Shown: positions 37,035-48,044, numbered from the stretch's first letter. The stretch is 64,000 nt of DNA from JAJCYL01 sp963664285 (GCA_963664285.2 CAXXNX010000007.1:61729-125728); one strand, 5' to 3'. Numbers and translations are program-made. The notes: generated by a model not told the origin, from the letters alone.

Positions 37035-38655
37035 CCCGAAAAATTCATAGTAGACAATAAAAAACAGGCATAAATTGCTTATATTGAGATAGTTAGACAA
37101 CAAAATAAGCAATTAATTTATGCCTAAATATAAGGAAAAAGATACCGTATTTTATCGAGGAAAACAAGCTTTTAAATTTGATTTTTCAGCATCAGCGATT
37201 AGCTCAGACGGAGCGATATTGTTAAGTGAAAAAGTAGAGAGAAAGACTGGTCTATTAAAAAGCTTCGCCGCACTGATTCCTGACTATCGAAACCCCTTTT
37301 TTATCGAATACACTTATGAAGAAATGCTTCGCCAACGGGTGTTTTTAATGATGCAGGGCTATCAGGATTGCAATGACGAACAAAAACTCCGAGAGGATCC
37401 GGTGATCCGTAAAGTACTAGATAGCGGATTATGTTCCCAGCCTACTTTAAGTCGATTTGAAAACAAGGCCGATCGGAGTCTGATCTACCAGATGAGTCAA
37501 TGGTTTGTAGACCGTTATGTAGAGGAGTTGAAAGAGAAGACTGGTCAAATCATCATTGATGTAGATGGTACCGATGACCCTACTCATGGATCCCAACAAC
37601 TCAGTTTGTATAATGGCTATTATGGACAGACTATGTACCATGAGTTGTTCTTTAAGGACGGGAACACCGGTCAGGTCATTTTACCAGTACTACGTCCGGG
37701 CAATTGTCACTCCAACAAATGGTTTGTGGCCTTATTGAAAAGGATTGTCATTAAAATCAGAAAAAAACTGCCCTCAGTAAAGATCCTTATTCGAGCGGAT
37801 AGTAGCTTTTCAGGAGCATCTTTTTATCGGATAGCTAAGCAGTTTGACCTTCAATTTTGTTTAGGTATTAGTAGTAATGAAGTTTTAAAGACTTTTACCA
37901 AACAGACTATCATTGAAGTAAAAAAGGAATATGCTTCAAAAATCATCAAACATCAAGAGTTTGTTGGCCCGTTTACTTACCAGGCCAAAAGCTGGGATCG
38001 TTCTGAAAAGCTGTACGCCAAAGTGGAGTCTACCGGAAAAGGAATGAATGTCCGTTACTTTGTGAGCAACTTTGAAGCGATGACCGCTCAACAGATTTAC
38101 TTTGATTTTTATGTCAAGCGAGGTGATGCCAGTGAAAATCGAATAAAGGAACTCAAAAACATGACTTATTCCGACCGGCTTTCCTGTCATCGCTACTGGG
38201 CCAATTTCATGCGTTTAATCATCGCTACCCTCTGTTATGAAATGTTCCGGCAGATTAAATTATTAATTGCCAAAACAAAACACCACTTTGCTAAACGATG
38301 GCAAGTGGACAATATCCGGCTTTACCTGATGAAGGTTGGGGCGTGCCTGAAAGAAAGGAAAAGATCATTGACAATACAATTCTCAAGAGCCTTTAGATAT
38401 CAATACCTGCTGGGCGATTTGCTTACGGTGAACTGACCGATCAGTTAAACAGTTTGGTTTAATCAAAAAAATGTTCTTCCATAAGAACACAATAGAGCTT
38501 TGACTGAAAATTGAAAAATTCTAACAAAAAAACGCTCTAATGTCCTTTGAAATCCAGAAACCTGGTTGATCTTCAAATTAATACATACACTCCAATCAAA
38601 AATAGTTAGCAACCCATTATTAATCCCAAAATTGGTGGCCTATGAATAATGCGGG
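37035..38655 (+). mobile_element. IS1380-family insertion sequence, copy 3
   Basis: 1621 bp, with TTAA on both sides (37031-37034 and 38656-38659). Same ends as copies 1 and 4. It splits the ABC permease gene after its prefix domain. Confidence 0.95.
37120..38436 (+). CDS. IS1380-family transposase (copy 3)
   Basis: 438 residues, intact. It differs from copy 1 by G-to-S in ILIRADSSFSGAS, next to a catalytic Asp. All other core motifs are kept. Confidence 0.95.
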   Translation: MPKYKEKDTVFYRGKQAFKFDFSASAISSDGAILLSEKVERKTGLLKSFAALIPDYRNPFFIEYTYEEMLRQRVFLMMQGYQDCNDEQKLREDPVIRKVLDSGLCSQPTLSRFENKADRSLIYQMSQWFVDRYVEELKEKTGQIIIDVDGTDDPTHGSQQLSLYNGYYGQTMYHELFFKDGNTGQVILPVLRPGNCHSNKWFVALLKRIVIKIRKKLPSVKILIRADSSFSGASFYRIAKQFDLQFCLGISSNEVLKTFTKQTIIEVKKEYASKIIKHQEFVGPFTYQAKSWDRSEKLYAKVESTGKGMNVRYFVSNFEAMTAQQIYFDFYVKRGDASENRIKELKNMTYSDRLSCHRYWANFMRLIIATLCYEMFRQIKLLIAKTKHHFAKRWQVDNIRLYLMKVGACLKERKRSLTIQFSRAFRYQYLLGDLLTVN

Positions 38656-38658
38656 TTA

Positions 38659-41104
38659 ATGAGCAGGATATTTCGCGCACTGAGATTACCACATGCCACC
38701 ATGTTTATTAACTACTTCAAAATATTGCTGCGTACGCTGAAGAAATCAAGAGTCTATGCCAGTATTTCAATTCTAAGTCTATTTCTGGGTCTTACCTGTG
38801 CTACTCTCATCTTTGTTTACGTTCAAAAGGAATTGAATTTTGATCGTTTTTATCCTGATGCTGGCCGCATTTATCGCATAGCTTATGATCGCATTGGTAA
38901 TGGTACGATAAGACACATCGGATTTGCCCCGATGCCTTTGACTCCTTATTTGCGGGACAATTATGAAGCGGTCGAAGAGGTTACCCGGGTATTTAACTAT
39001 CGCAGGGCAGTACCTGTAACAATTCCTGAAACCCAGGCTTCATTTAATGAACCGCTCTTCGGATGGGTTGACAGCACTTACTTCCAGGTTTTTGATATCG
39101 ATTTCATTGCCGGAAATCCCGAAACAGCCCTCGATCGACCGTATTCTATCGTTTTAAGCGAATCTACTGCGAAAAAATATTTCGGAGACGAAGATCCGGT
39201 AGGCAAAATCGTTCAGTTCAATTGGGACGCAACCAGCGATCTGGAAGTGACAGGGATCTACGAAGATTTTCCTACCAATTCACACTTCAGATTTGATTTA
39301 TTATCTAATCTGGAAACCGCTTCCAAAGCAATGTGGGTAGGTCTATGGTTTCAAAGCTGGGCCAATCTCTTTGTTTCACATTATCTCAAAGTGAAACCGG
39401 GTGCTGACGTGGAATATTTACAAACAGAATCTGATAGAATAGTTGACGATAAATGGCCATTTGAAACCATTGAGCTTGATCCGGTCTTTCAGCCTTTAAC
39501 ATCCATTCACCTGTATTCTCATCTCGATCTGGGTGAATTCAATGCTAACGGCAATATCTCTAACCTATACTTATTTGGTGTCATTGGACTGATCATTCTC
39601 TTCCTGGGGTGCTTTAACTTCATGAATATGGTGACAAGCGCAATCAGGGTGTCGCTCCAAGGAAATCGGTCTTCGGAAGATACTCGGAAGTCCGAAATGG
39701 CAATTAATACAACAACATTACTTTGAAACATTTGTCTATGTTTTATTATCCTTCCTGTTGGCATTAATCGCCTCATATCTCCTACTCTCTGGCCTGTCCA
39801 ACCTTACCGGTCAAAATTATACGTTAGATGATTTCCTTGATCCGGTCTATTTACTGCTCTTACTATTGGTAATTGCTGGAGTAAGTATAGTTGCTGGTAC
39901 CTATCCGGCCCTTTTTATTTCCAGTTTCAGCCCTATAAAGATTTTGAGAGGACAGACAGTCAATTTTAAATCAGAAAAAGGAGTCCGAAATGTATTTGTT
40001 ATTACCCAGTTTGTCATTTCAATAGCCCTTATTATCGGTACACTGATTGTCTATCTCCAACTTGACTATATGAAAAATAAGGAGCTGGGTTTCGACAATG
40101 ATATGGTAATCACCATACCCATTCAGAATGATAGTCTGATTATACCACGGGTGGAACTCTTCAAAGAAGAGTTGACCTCCCATCATTCAATGTTAACCGC
40201 AAAAGCGCAATCACATTTGCTATTTACGGACTTCACCTACGTCAATACCTTTGCAGTTGAAGGAGTAGATAAGACCCTGAGATGTGAACGTTATACGGTA
40301 GATCATGATTTTCTAAACACCTATGACATTGAAATAGTGGCCGGAAGAAACTTCTCCAGGTCATACAGTACCGATAGCTCTGCCCTCATCCTCAATGAAA
40401 CCGCAGTGAAAGAACTGGGTTTCACTAACGAAGAAATTCTGGCCGCAAGAAAGACAAATCTATCAGACAACCGATCCGGACAAATTGTTGGTGTCACGAA
40501 GGACTTTCATTTCAGGTCATTACACGATAAGATACAGCCGTTCATTTTACAGGTCAATCTCAATCGTCTTGATTATTTTTCAGTGAAATTGAACCGAAAC
40601 GACCTGAAAAGCGCTATCGACCATGTGCAATCAACCTGGCAACGCATCTTCCAAGGGGCACCATTTTTCTACGAATTCCATGACCAGGAATTTGCAGAGA
40701 TTTACAAGAATGAAGAAAATCAAACCACGCTTTTTACCTGGTTTACTGCGGTGGCCATTTTTCTCGGTTGCCTCGGATTGTTTGGTTTTGCCTTATTTAC
40801 CACAGAACGCAGAGTAAAAGAAATTGGTATCCGGAAAGTTCTTGGTGCCAAATCTTTTCAAATCACAGGCATGCTCGCCAAAGACTTCCTGATTCTAGTT
40901 GTTATTGCCTACATTATTTCTATACCCATCTCATTGTATCTCATGGATCAATGGTTAAACGAATTTGCTTACCGAATTTCTATGCCGATTTGGGTATTCC
41001 TTTTGGCAGGGCTATTAGCTGGATTAATTTCCTTATTCACTATAAGTTTCCAGTCTCTTAAAGCCGCATGGTCCAATCCCACTGAGAATTTGAAATACGA
41101 ATAA
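38659..41104 (+). pseudogene. FtsX/MacB-like ABC transporter permease, frameshifted
   Basis: The main body of the permease. It has a first membrane helix at SISILSLFLGLTCATLIFVYV, a MacB-type periplasmic domain (FDRFYPDAGRIYRIAYDR, IVLSESTAKKYFGDEDPVGKIV), then IGLIILFLGCFNFMNMVTSA. At about 39655 an extra base breaks the frame: the expected SKEIGLRKILGSPKWQLIQQHYFE follows in the +1 frame, and the ORF resumes as ALIASYLLLSGLS. A second periplasmic domain and three C-terminal helices (ERRVKEIGIRKVLGAKSFQI) end at 41104. PadR-linked permeases of this type are thought to act on membrane lipids or peptides; the substrate is unknown. Confidence 0.87.
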
Positions 41105-41107
41105 ATA

Positions 41108-41175
41108 GCTGTCACCCTGAACCCGTCGAAGGGGACAGCGTCAATATCAAAGTCATTCCCACGAAAGTGGAATTC
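41108..41175. repeat. Intergenic repeat-like sequence
   Basis: GTCACCCTGAACCCGTCGAAGG and GTCATTCCCACGAAAGTGG resemble fragments of the dispersed palindromes seen at 28673-28760. No gene or clear hairpin is seen in 41105-41324 beyond this. Confidence 0.4.
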
Positions 41176-41324
41176 TCCCAATCATGGTATTTCCATTGAA
41201 ATTCCTACAGGCAAAGCAGACCCAGGCTGGAATGACTACTCATCTATTTTTGCTGTTATCTTCTTAAATTCAGTAACTTAATAGACTTAAAAAGATTTGA
41301 ATTTTCAATTTAAACACACTCGTT

Positions 41325-41645
41325 ATGGCAAAATTTCTAGTTCAGGGATCCTACACCATAGAAGGAACCAAAGGATTAATCCAGGAAGGTGGAACAAGCC
41401 GAAAGACCATGGTTGAAGGGCTGGCCAGTAACCTGGGAGGAAGTATCGACTGTTTTTATTATTGCCTGGGGCAAAATGACTTTGTCGTCATCTGTACTCT
41501 TCCTGACAGAAAAAGCGCTTTGGCATTGAGCATGTCTGTAACAGCCGCAGGTGGTGCAAATATTTCTCTAACTGAGTTGATTGATACCTCGGAAATTGAT
41601 GAAGCCACTAAGATCAGGGTGGGTTATCGAGCTCCAGGTAAATAA
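41325..41645 (+). CDS. GYD domain protein
   Basis: A 106-residue protein with KFLVQGSYTIEGTKGLIQEGGTSRKTMVEGLASNLGGSIDCFYYCLGQNDFVVICTLPD, which fits the GYD family (ferredoxin-like small domain, function unknown; often annotated as a possible dimeric ligand-binding protein). It is intact, cytoplasmic, and a single gene with its own intergenic region. Confidence 0.88.
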   Translation: MAKFLVQGSYTIEGTKGLIQEGGTSRKTMVEGLASNLGGSIDCFYYCLGQNDFVVICTLPDRKSALALSMSVTAAGGANISLTELIDTSEIDEATKIRVGYRAPGK

Positions 41646-41689
41646 TTTTGGAGCTAGTTTTTTCGCGTTGTTGAACGTGCACGACTTGG

Positions 41690-42436
41690 CTAGTCATTAG
41701 TTGCAACAATAAATCCATAGTTTCTAAGAACTCTCATTGCCTGACTATCTGTCACATAGTCAATAAAATCATTAATTGACTGAGACTGCTCGGTGTTTTT
41801 GATAAGCACATAGAAATATGGCACCAACGCGATTTCTGCCCCTTCGATCTTCGACCAATAACCTTTAACTTTTAACTGTTGAGAGTATGCAGCTGAATTA
41901 GAAGAAAAAGCCAAATCTACGACATTGGTGTAGATGTAATGATTGACCTGACTAATAGCATTCCCATAGACCATTTTCGACTCGATTTGAGGCCAAATAT
42001 TGGTTCGCACTAACCAATCTTTAACGGTAGTTCCATAGGGGGCCAGTTCCGGGTTAGCAATGGCAATTCTTCGGAAATCACCATCTCGTAAAAAGGTATC
42101 TATTTCATTTGTGATATCACTACGACTCCACAGATAGACCTGGCCGCTGAAAAGTACTTTGGGTTCGTCTAAAGTCAGTTCGTTGGTATGAAGTTTATCA
42201 GGAAAGGCCTTATCCGCAGCAATAAAGAGATCATACGGAGCTCCATTTAGTATCTGTGTGGTTAGAGATCCGGATGACCCTGAGATCAATTCAATATCTA
42301 TGCTATTCTGAGTCTCAAACTGTTCCTCTAATTCCTGGAATGGAAGTAAAAGACTAGAAGCAATAGCTACTCTTAATTTCTGCCCTTCCGAATAAAAGGA
42401 CACCAAAAATATTCCACCTATTAACAGTATTCTCAT
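41690..42436 (-). CDS. modA: Molybdate ABC transporter substrate-binding protein
   Basis: A 248-residue exported protein (signal MRILLIGGIFLVSFYSEGQ). It follows the ModA pattern: VAIASSLLLPFQELEEQFE, then ISGSSGSLTTQILNGAPYDLFIAADKAFPDKL, where the Ser residues and the AD loop bind the oxyanion, then RIAIANPELAPYGTTVKDWL. No modB or modC is next to it, which is unusual. It lies 81 bp downstream of leuS, on the same strand. Confidence 0.88.
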   Translation of the reverse strand: MRILLIGGIFLVSFYSEGQKLRVAIASSLLLPFQELEEQFETQNSIDIELISGSSGSLTTQILNGAPYDLFIAADKAFPDKLHTNELTLDEPKVLFSGQVYLWSRSDITNEIDTFLRDGDFRRIAIANPELAPYGTTVKDWLVRTNIWPQIESKMVYGNAISQVNHYIYTNVVDLAFSSNSAAYSQQLKVKGYWSKIEGAEIALVPYFYVLIKNTEQSQSINDFIDYVTDSQAMRVLRNYGFIVATND

Positions 42437-42517
42437 AAAAACAGCACGCTAAATCATTGACCTATCAATACAAAACTCATCACCTTGTCAACTTCAAACC
42501 CATCAACTACTAAATGC

Positions 42518-45142
42518 TCAAACGACAATATTTACGATCTTTTTGTGAATAATGATCACTTTCTTGGGCGTTTTTCCTTCTGTCCACTTTTGAATAATCT
42601 CGGAGGCCAGCACCTGCTTTTCGATATCCTCTGTTGGCATATCCAGGACAAAGGTCATTTTGACCCTCATCTTACCATTCACCGAAACCGGATACTCATA
42701 GGAATCTTCCCGGATGTATTTCTCATCATATACGGGAAAACTATTATAACTAATACTCTCAGTGTGACCAAGTTTACTCCACAGCTCTTCGCAGATATGT
42801 GGCGCATAGGGACTTACTATCAATGTCAGCGGCTCAAGGATTTTGTGCTTGTTACAATTCAGTGCTATCAACTCATTTACACAGATCATAAAAGCGCTAA
42901 CCGATGTATTAAATGAGAGGTTATCTACATCATACTCAGCTTTTTTTATGGTTTTGTGCAATACTTTCAACTCTTCATCTGATGCATCAGCATTGGAAAC
43001 ATTGAAAGTTCCGTCGTCGTTATGAAAGAGATTCCAGTAACGTCGAAGAAACTTAAAAACTCCATCAATACCCTGGGTATTCCATGGCTTGAACTGCTCT
43101 AGGGGGCCGAGGAACATTTCATACATTCTCAAGGTGTCTGCACCATATTTCTCAACGATCTCATCCGGATTGACCACATTATATTTCGACTTGGACATCT
43201 TCTCTACCTCCCAGCCACAGATGTACTTTCCCTCTTCCAGAATAAATTCCGCATCTTTGGCGTCACCCCTACTTTTCCTGAATGCCTTAATGTCAAGAAT
43301 GTCATTGTTAACAATGCTGATATCTACATTATGAACTGTAACGTCGAAGTCTCTTTTTAATCCATATGAGACGTACTTGTTATCACCTTTGATGCGATAA
43401 ACAAAATTTGATCTTCCTTGGATCATACCCTGGTTCACCAACTTTTGGAAAGGCTCCTTAGTGCTCACATAACCCAAATCATAAAGTACTTTATGCCAGA
43501 AACGAGCGTAAAGTAGATGCAATACCGCATGCTCTGCTCCACCAATGTAGAGATCTACATTCATCCAGTACTTTTCTTTTTCCTTGTCAACCAGTTGTTT
43601 ATCGTTTTTGGGATCAATGTATCGCAGGTAGTACCAGCAGCTGCCTGCCCATTGGGGCATGGTATTAGTTTCTCTTTTGGCTGCCTTCCCACACTTCGGG
43701 CAGCTTGTATTCACCCACTCTTCAACTTTTGCCAGGGGAGAATCCCCTTCTTCCGTAGGAGTGTAAGACTCTACCTCGGGAAGCGTAACCGGAAGCTGGT
43801 CTTCCGGAACAGGAACTATTCCACAATCATTACAATGAATGATGGGAATGGGTTCTCCCCAGTAACGCTGACGGGTAAAGATCCAGTCTCGTAGTTTGTA
43901 GTTGATCGCTCCTTTACCTACTCCTTCATCTTCAAAACGCTTAATGATCACTTTAGTGAACTCCTTGCTATCCATACCATCATACCTTCCCGAGTTAAGC
44001 ATTAGACCATGTCCCGGGTAGGCTTCCTGCTGATCCGGAATTTCTTTTCCATCGGGAGTTACCACCTGGATAATGGGCAGGTCAAACTTTTTGGCGAATT
44101 CAAAATCTCTTTGGTCACCTCCTGGCACCGCCATTATGGCACCCGTTCCATAGGATATTAGCACATAATCTGAGATCCAGATAGGGATCTCTGCCTCGTT
44201 TACCGGGTTTATAGCATAAGCGCCGGTAAAGACTCCAGATTTGATCTTATCCAATTCGGTCCTTTCCAGGTCACTTTTCATGCTAGCCTGTTGGACGTAT
44301 TCTTCTACTGTCGATTTTTGGTCGGAGGTAGTAATTTTTTCGACTAAATGGTGTTCTGGCGCCAAAACCATATAGGTTGCTCCATAGATCGTATCAGGCC
44401 TGGTGGTATAGATTTCGATTTCCTTTTCTGTTATCTTCTCTCTGAAGGTGACTTCTGCACCGTGTGACTTGCCAATCCAGTTAATCTGAGAAAGCTTAAT
44501 CGACTCCGGCCAATCTAATCCTTCCAGATCTTCCAGCAACCGATCTGCATATTCGGTAATTTTCAGGATCCATTGACGCATCTTCCTTCTTATCACCGGA
44601 TTCCCACAACGATCACACATTCCGTTCTTAACCTCCTCATTGGCAAGGACCGTTTTGTCGTAGGGACACCAGTTGATCATGGCATCATCTTCATAGGCCA
44701 GATCCTGCTCAAAAAGCTTGAGGAAGATCCATTGGGACCACTTATAGTATTCCGGATCACTGGTGTGTACTTCCTTTTCCCAATCATAGGAAAATCCCAA
44801 CACCTCAAGTTGCTCCTTGAACCTTTTAATATTGTTTTCAGTGGTCTCAGCTGGATGCTGCCCGGTTTTAATGGCATAGAGCTCTGCCGGCAGGCCAAAA
44901 GAGTCGAACCCCATAGGATGGAGCACATTAAACCCTTTCAGCCGCTTATACCTGCTTACAATATCTGTTGCAATGTATCCTAACGGATGTCCTACGTGAA
45001 GTCCCGTTCCAGAAGGATAGGGAAACATATCCAATGCGTAGTATTTCGACTTACCCTGATCTTCAGAGGTTTTAAATGTCTGGTTGTCATTCCAGTATTG
45101 CTGCCACTTCTTCTCTATTTCCTGGAAAGGATATTCTGCCAT
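42518..45142 (-). CDS. leuS: Leucyl-tRNA synthetase
   Basis: 874 residues, class I synthetase that charges tRNA-Leu. The HIGH signature appears as PSGTGLHVGHPLGY (about residues 37-50), the CP1 editing domain follows (TTRPDTIYGATYMVLAPEH), then zinc-type Cys pairs (CPYDK, CDRC and CNDC, CPKC), and the KMSKSKYN motif near 43185-43205. The C-terminal anticodon-binding domain ends KKVIIIHKKIVNIVV. It is intact over 2.6 kb. Confidence 0.97.
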   Translation of the reverse strand: MAEYPFQEIEKKWQQYWNDNQTFKTSEDQGKSKYYALDMFPYPSGTGLHVGHPLGYIATDIVSRYKRLKGFNVLHPMGFDSFGLPAELYAIKTGQHPAETTENNIKRFKEQLEVLGFSYDWEKEVHTSDPEYYKWSQWIFLKLFEQDLAYEDDAMINWCPYDKTVLANEEVKNGMCDRCGNPVIRRKMRQWILKITEYADRLLEDLEGLDWPESIKLSQINWIGKSHGAEVTFREKITEKEIEIYTTRPDTIYGATYMVLAPEHHLVEKITTSDQKSTVEEYVQQASMKSDLERTELDKIKSGVFTGAYAINPVNEAEIPIWISDYVLISYGTGAIMAVPGGDQRDFEFAKKFDLPIIQVVTPDGKEIPDQQEAYPGHGLMLNSGRYDGMDSKEFTKVIIKRFEDEGVGKGAINYKLRDWIFTRQRYWGEPIPIIHCNDCGIVPVPEDQLPVTLPEVESYTPTEEGDSPLAKVEEWVNTSCPKCGKAAKRETNTMPQWAGSCWYYLRYIDPKNDKQLVDKEKEKYWMNVDLYIGGAEHAVLHLLYARFWHKVLYDLGYVSTKEPFQKLVNQGMIQGRSNFVYRIKGDNKYVSYGLKRDFDVTVHNVDISIVNNDILDIKAFRKSRGDAKDAEFILEEGKYICGWEVEKMSKSKYNVVNPDEIVEKYGADTLRMYEMFLGPLEQFKPWNTQGIDGVFKFLRRYWNLFHNDDGTFNVSNADASDEELKVLHKTIKKAEYDVDNLSFNTSVSAFMICVNELIALNCNKHKILEPLTLIVSPYAPHICEELWSKLGHTESISYNSFPVYDEKYIREDSYEYPVSVNGKMRVKMTFVLDMPTEDIEKQVLASEIIQKWTEGKTPKKVIIIHKKIVNIVV

Positions 45143-45253
45143 TTCTTCAAATTTTTAGACCCGCAAAAATAGAGGTTTGAGAGAAGACTGACCATTAAGA
45201 TCATGCAATCCTTAACTTCTATTTAAGGTATTGTAGTATCTTAACTACAAAAG

Positions 45254-45301
45254 AGTGCAATTTTCCTTTGTAGCACTTGCTTTGCGTTTAGGTAATTAAA
45301 T
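45254..45301 (-). mobile_element. 48-bp IS30 fragment
   Basis: The sequence from AGTGCAATTTTCC to GGTAATTAAAT is identical to the 3' end of the IS30 copies (compare 17839-17886). The outer terminal repeat half is missing and the inner side stops abruptly. It lies between leuS and the small anchored protein gene. It is a recent relic, since it shows no substitutions. Confidence 0.88.
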
Positions 45302-45361
45302 AAGTTAATTTAACTTATCATCAAATTGAAAAATCAAATGTTTAAACAAAACAATCATCAA

Positions 45362-45766
45362 ATGAAGATCAAACATTTTATTATTCTGACCGGATTACTC
45401 GTAATTGGCACTGCAACTTTTTTCTCTTTCAAACCAAGAGCTAAAGTTTTTGAATTTCAGCAAGTCACCACTGTGGAATCAGTAATTCCCGGGGGTCTTG
45501 GCAGGTCAAGAATGATCTCATCAAATCCTGAGGGTAAACTGGAAGAAAAAAAGATGAAGAATTTCTTCAGCATAACCGGCATTAACTTCAAGAACATTAA
45601 GGAAAATGACCGCAAGATCTCAAAGAAGATCTCCCAGATGTATGACGATGGCTGGGAAATGATCAATGTGGCTTCTGGTGTGTACAGTTCCGGACTTACG
45701 GATGATCTAGGCACCGGCGGTACTGGCATTTTTATTACCAGGTATTTATTTAAGAAGCCGTTATAA
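45362..45766 (+). CDS. Small exported or membrane-anchored protein (DUF4177-like)
   Basis: About 134 residues from ATG 45362 (in-frame ATG at 45338 and TTG at 45326 also exist). It begins MKIKHFIILTGLLVIGTATFF, a signal or anchor helix. The C-terminal part MYDDGWEMINVASGVYSS...GGTGIFITRYLFKK resembles the DUF4177 pattern (GWE-[LM]-V/I, final Y-x-F-[KR]). Function unknown. An IS30 scrap lies immediately upstream and may have altered its promoter. Confidence 0.6.
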   Translation: MKIKHFIILTGLLVIGTATFFSFKPRAKVFEFQQVTTVESVIPGGLGRSRMISSNPEGKLEEKKMKNFFSITGINFKNIKENDRKISKKISQMYDDGWEMINVASGVYSSGLTDDLGTGGTGIFITRYLFKKPL

Positions 45767-45881
45767 TGCGGTGTACTATAAATTTGGTGATTAAACTTCT
45801 TTGAGTTTTCGTGCTTGGAAGTCCGAAGCTGGAAGTCGTGAAGTTTAACATACTTCCAGCTTACGACTTCAAACTATTGTT

Positions 45882-48044
45882 TTACCTCAAAAACAACAAC
45901 TCCCGATACTTAACCAAAGGCCAGTCCTCATCATCAACGAAAAGCTCCAGCTTGTCCACAGAGTACCTGATCTTTCCAAAGTACTTCTCCTTCACCTTGT
46001 CGCAATAGGCAATAGCTTTATCACGTGAATCCTCAATTTTGTTCACTTTCTTGCGCTCTTCAATCATTTCCAGTGTGGAAACCTTCACGTTTGTGATATG
46101 CCCTGAAATCTTATTGATTGTCTTAAGGATTTCCTTATTATCAAGACCGAGTTCTTTCAGGCCTTTGGCATTAACAATTAATTTGTTCTGATAGGCAATT
46201 GCAGTTGGAACAATGTGATTCAAAGCCAAATCAGCTATGATCCGTGACTCAATTTGAACTTTCATGATGTAATTCTCCAACATGGTCTCATGCCTCGCAT
46301 CAATCTCTTTTTCATTCAAGACATTATGATTCCCAAATAACTTCTTGGATTTGGAAGTCAAATAGGTATCTAATGCCCGGGGAGCATCTTTCACATTAGA
46401 CAACCCTCTCTTTGTGGCTTCTTTCTTCCAGTCTTCAGAATATCCATCCCCTTCAAAACGGATTTTTTTAGAAGCCTTAATGTACTTTCTTAAAACGTCT
46501 ACAATGGCCAACCTCTTATCTTCTCTCTTATCGGCAATTTTGGTGACCTCCTTATAAAACTGTTTTAACTGTCCAGCCATCATAGTATTCAAAGCCACCA
46601 TAGGCTGAGCTACGTTTTGATCTGATCCAACCGCTCTGAATTCAAATTTATTACCGGTAAAAGCGAAAGGTGAAGTTCGGTTGCGATCAGTATTGTCCAG
46701 GATAATTTCCGGTATTTTATCAATACCCAACTTCATATATAGATTGTCTCCCTTTTCAATTTTAAGATTTCCATTAGCTTCGAGCTCATCCAAAACGTCA
46801 CTTAATTGTTGGCCGATAAAAACCGAAATAATCGCCGGTGGGGCCTCATTAGCGCCAAGCCTGAAGTCATTCCCCGCGGAAGCAATACTAGCCCGAAGCA
46901 AGTCTGCATGGTCGTGAACCGCTTTAATAGTATTGACAAAAAAGGTGAGAAACTGCAGGTTATCCCTGGCGCTACTACTTGGTTGGAACAGATTAACTCC
47001 CGTGTTAGTGATGAGAGACCAGTTGTTGTGTTTACCGTTTCCATTAAGGCCGGCAAATGGTTTTTCATGAAACAGAACCTTTAAGTTATGTCGTAAAGCG
47101 ACCTTTTCCATTACATCTTTTAGTAATGAATTATGGTCGGTGGCCACGTTCAACTCCTCGAATAACGGAGCAACTTCAAATTGACTAGGAGCAACTTCGT
47201 TATGACGGGTACATACTGGGATTCCCAGTTTCCAAGCTTCAATTTCGAAATCCCTCATAAAGTTGTAAATCCGGGGAGGGATCGAACCAAAATAGTGGTC
47301 ATCTAACTGCTGACCCCTGGCCGGATTGTGACCAAATACAGTTCTACCTGACATTACCAGGTCCGGCCTCGCATTGTATAAAGCTCGGTCAACGACGAAG
47401 TATTCCAGTTCACAACCCAGGAATGGAACTACTTTGTTTACATTGCGATCAAACAATTGACAGACTTTGGTAGCGGCCCCGTCCACTGCTTCCATTGCCT
47501 TCAGTAACGGTGCTTTGTAATCAAGTGCCTCACCGGTAAAGGAGACGAAGATTGTGGGAATGCAAAGTGTCTTTTCTAAAATAAAAATGGGAGAGCTTGG
47601 GTCCCAGGCGGTATAACCACGGGCTTCAAAAGTACTTCGAATCCCACCACTAGGAAATGAACTGGCGTCCGGTTCCTGCTGCACCAAAGCACTTCCTTTG
47701 AACTTCTCCATGCCATCCCCGGCATCAAAGAATGTATCATGCTTTTCTGCGGTAGCGCCGGTCAATGGCTGAAACCAGTGTGTGTAGTTAGTGCAACCTT
47801 TAGAGATTGCCCAAATTTTTACCGCTGCTGCAATGGCATTGGCAGTACCAGGATCTATTTTCTTTCCTTTTTTAATTGCATAATCAACATTCTTGAAAAC
47901 ATCGGGAGATAGGTTTTCCTTCATTTTATCCGAACCAAATGCCTTTTCTCCAAAATAATCTGAGATTTTGTCTGATGGGGCCTTAACATCAATGATAGGA
48001 TGATTGGGAATTTGACCAAGTGCCTGGAAACGCAGTAAAGCCAT
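45882..48044 (-). CDS. glnN: Type III glutamine synthetase
   Basis: 720 residues, the long GSIII form typical of Bacteroidota, which makes glutamine from glutamate and ammonium. The N-terminus has DVKAPSDKISDYFGEKAFG. The catalytic region carries THWFQPLTGATAEKHDTFFD, FPSGGIRSTFEARGYTAWDPSSPIF, NEVAPSQFEVAPLFE and NGKHNNWSL, with LGANEAPPAIISVFIG further on. Intact over 2.2 kb. It is divergent from rsmE across a 259-bp gap. Confidence 0.97.
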   Translation of the reverse strand: MALLRFQALGQIPNHPIIDVKAPSDKISDYFGEKAFGSDKMKENLSPDVFKNVDYAIKKGKKIDPGTANAIAAAVKIWAISKGCTNYTHWFQPLTGATAEKHDTFFDAGDGMEKFKGSALVQQEPDASSFPSGGIRSTFEARGYTAWDPSSPIFILEKTLCIPTIFVSFTGEALDYKAPLLKAMEAVDGAATKVCQLFDRNVNKVVPFLGCELEYFVVDRALYNARPDLVMSGRTVFGHNPARGQQLDDHYFGSIPPRIYNFMRDFEIEAWKLGIPVCTRHNEVAPSQFEVAPLFEELNVATDHNSLLKDVMEKVALRHNLKVLFHEKPFAGLNGNGKHNNWSLITNTGVNLFQPSSSARDNLQFLTFFVNTIKAVHDHADLLRASIASAGNDFRLGANEAPPAIISVFIGQQLSDVLDELEANGNLKIEKGDNLYMKLGIDKIPEIILDNTDRNRTSPFAFTGNKFEFRAVGSDQNVAQPMVALNTMMAGQLKQFYKEVTKIADKREDKRLAIVDVLRKYIKASKKIRFEGDGYSEDWKKEATKRGLSNVKDAPRALDTYLTSKSKKLFGNHNVLNEKEIDARHETMLENYIMKVQIESRIIADLALNHIVPTAIAYQNKLIVNAKGLKELGLDNKEILKTINKISGHITNVKVSTLEMIEERKKVNKIEDSRDKAIAYCDKVKEKYFGKIRYSVDKLELFVDDEDWPLVKYRELLFLR

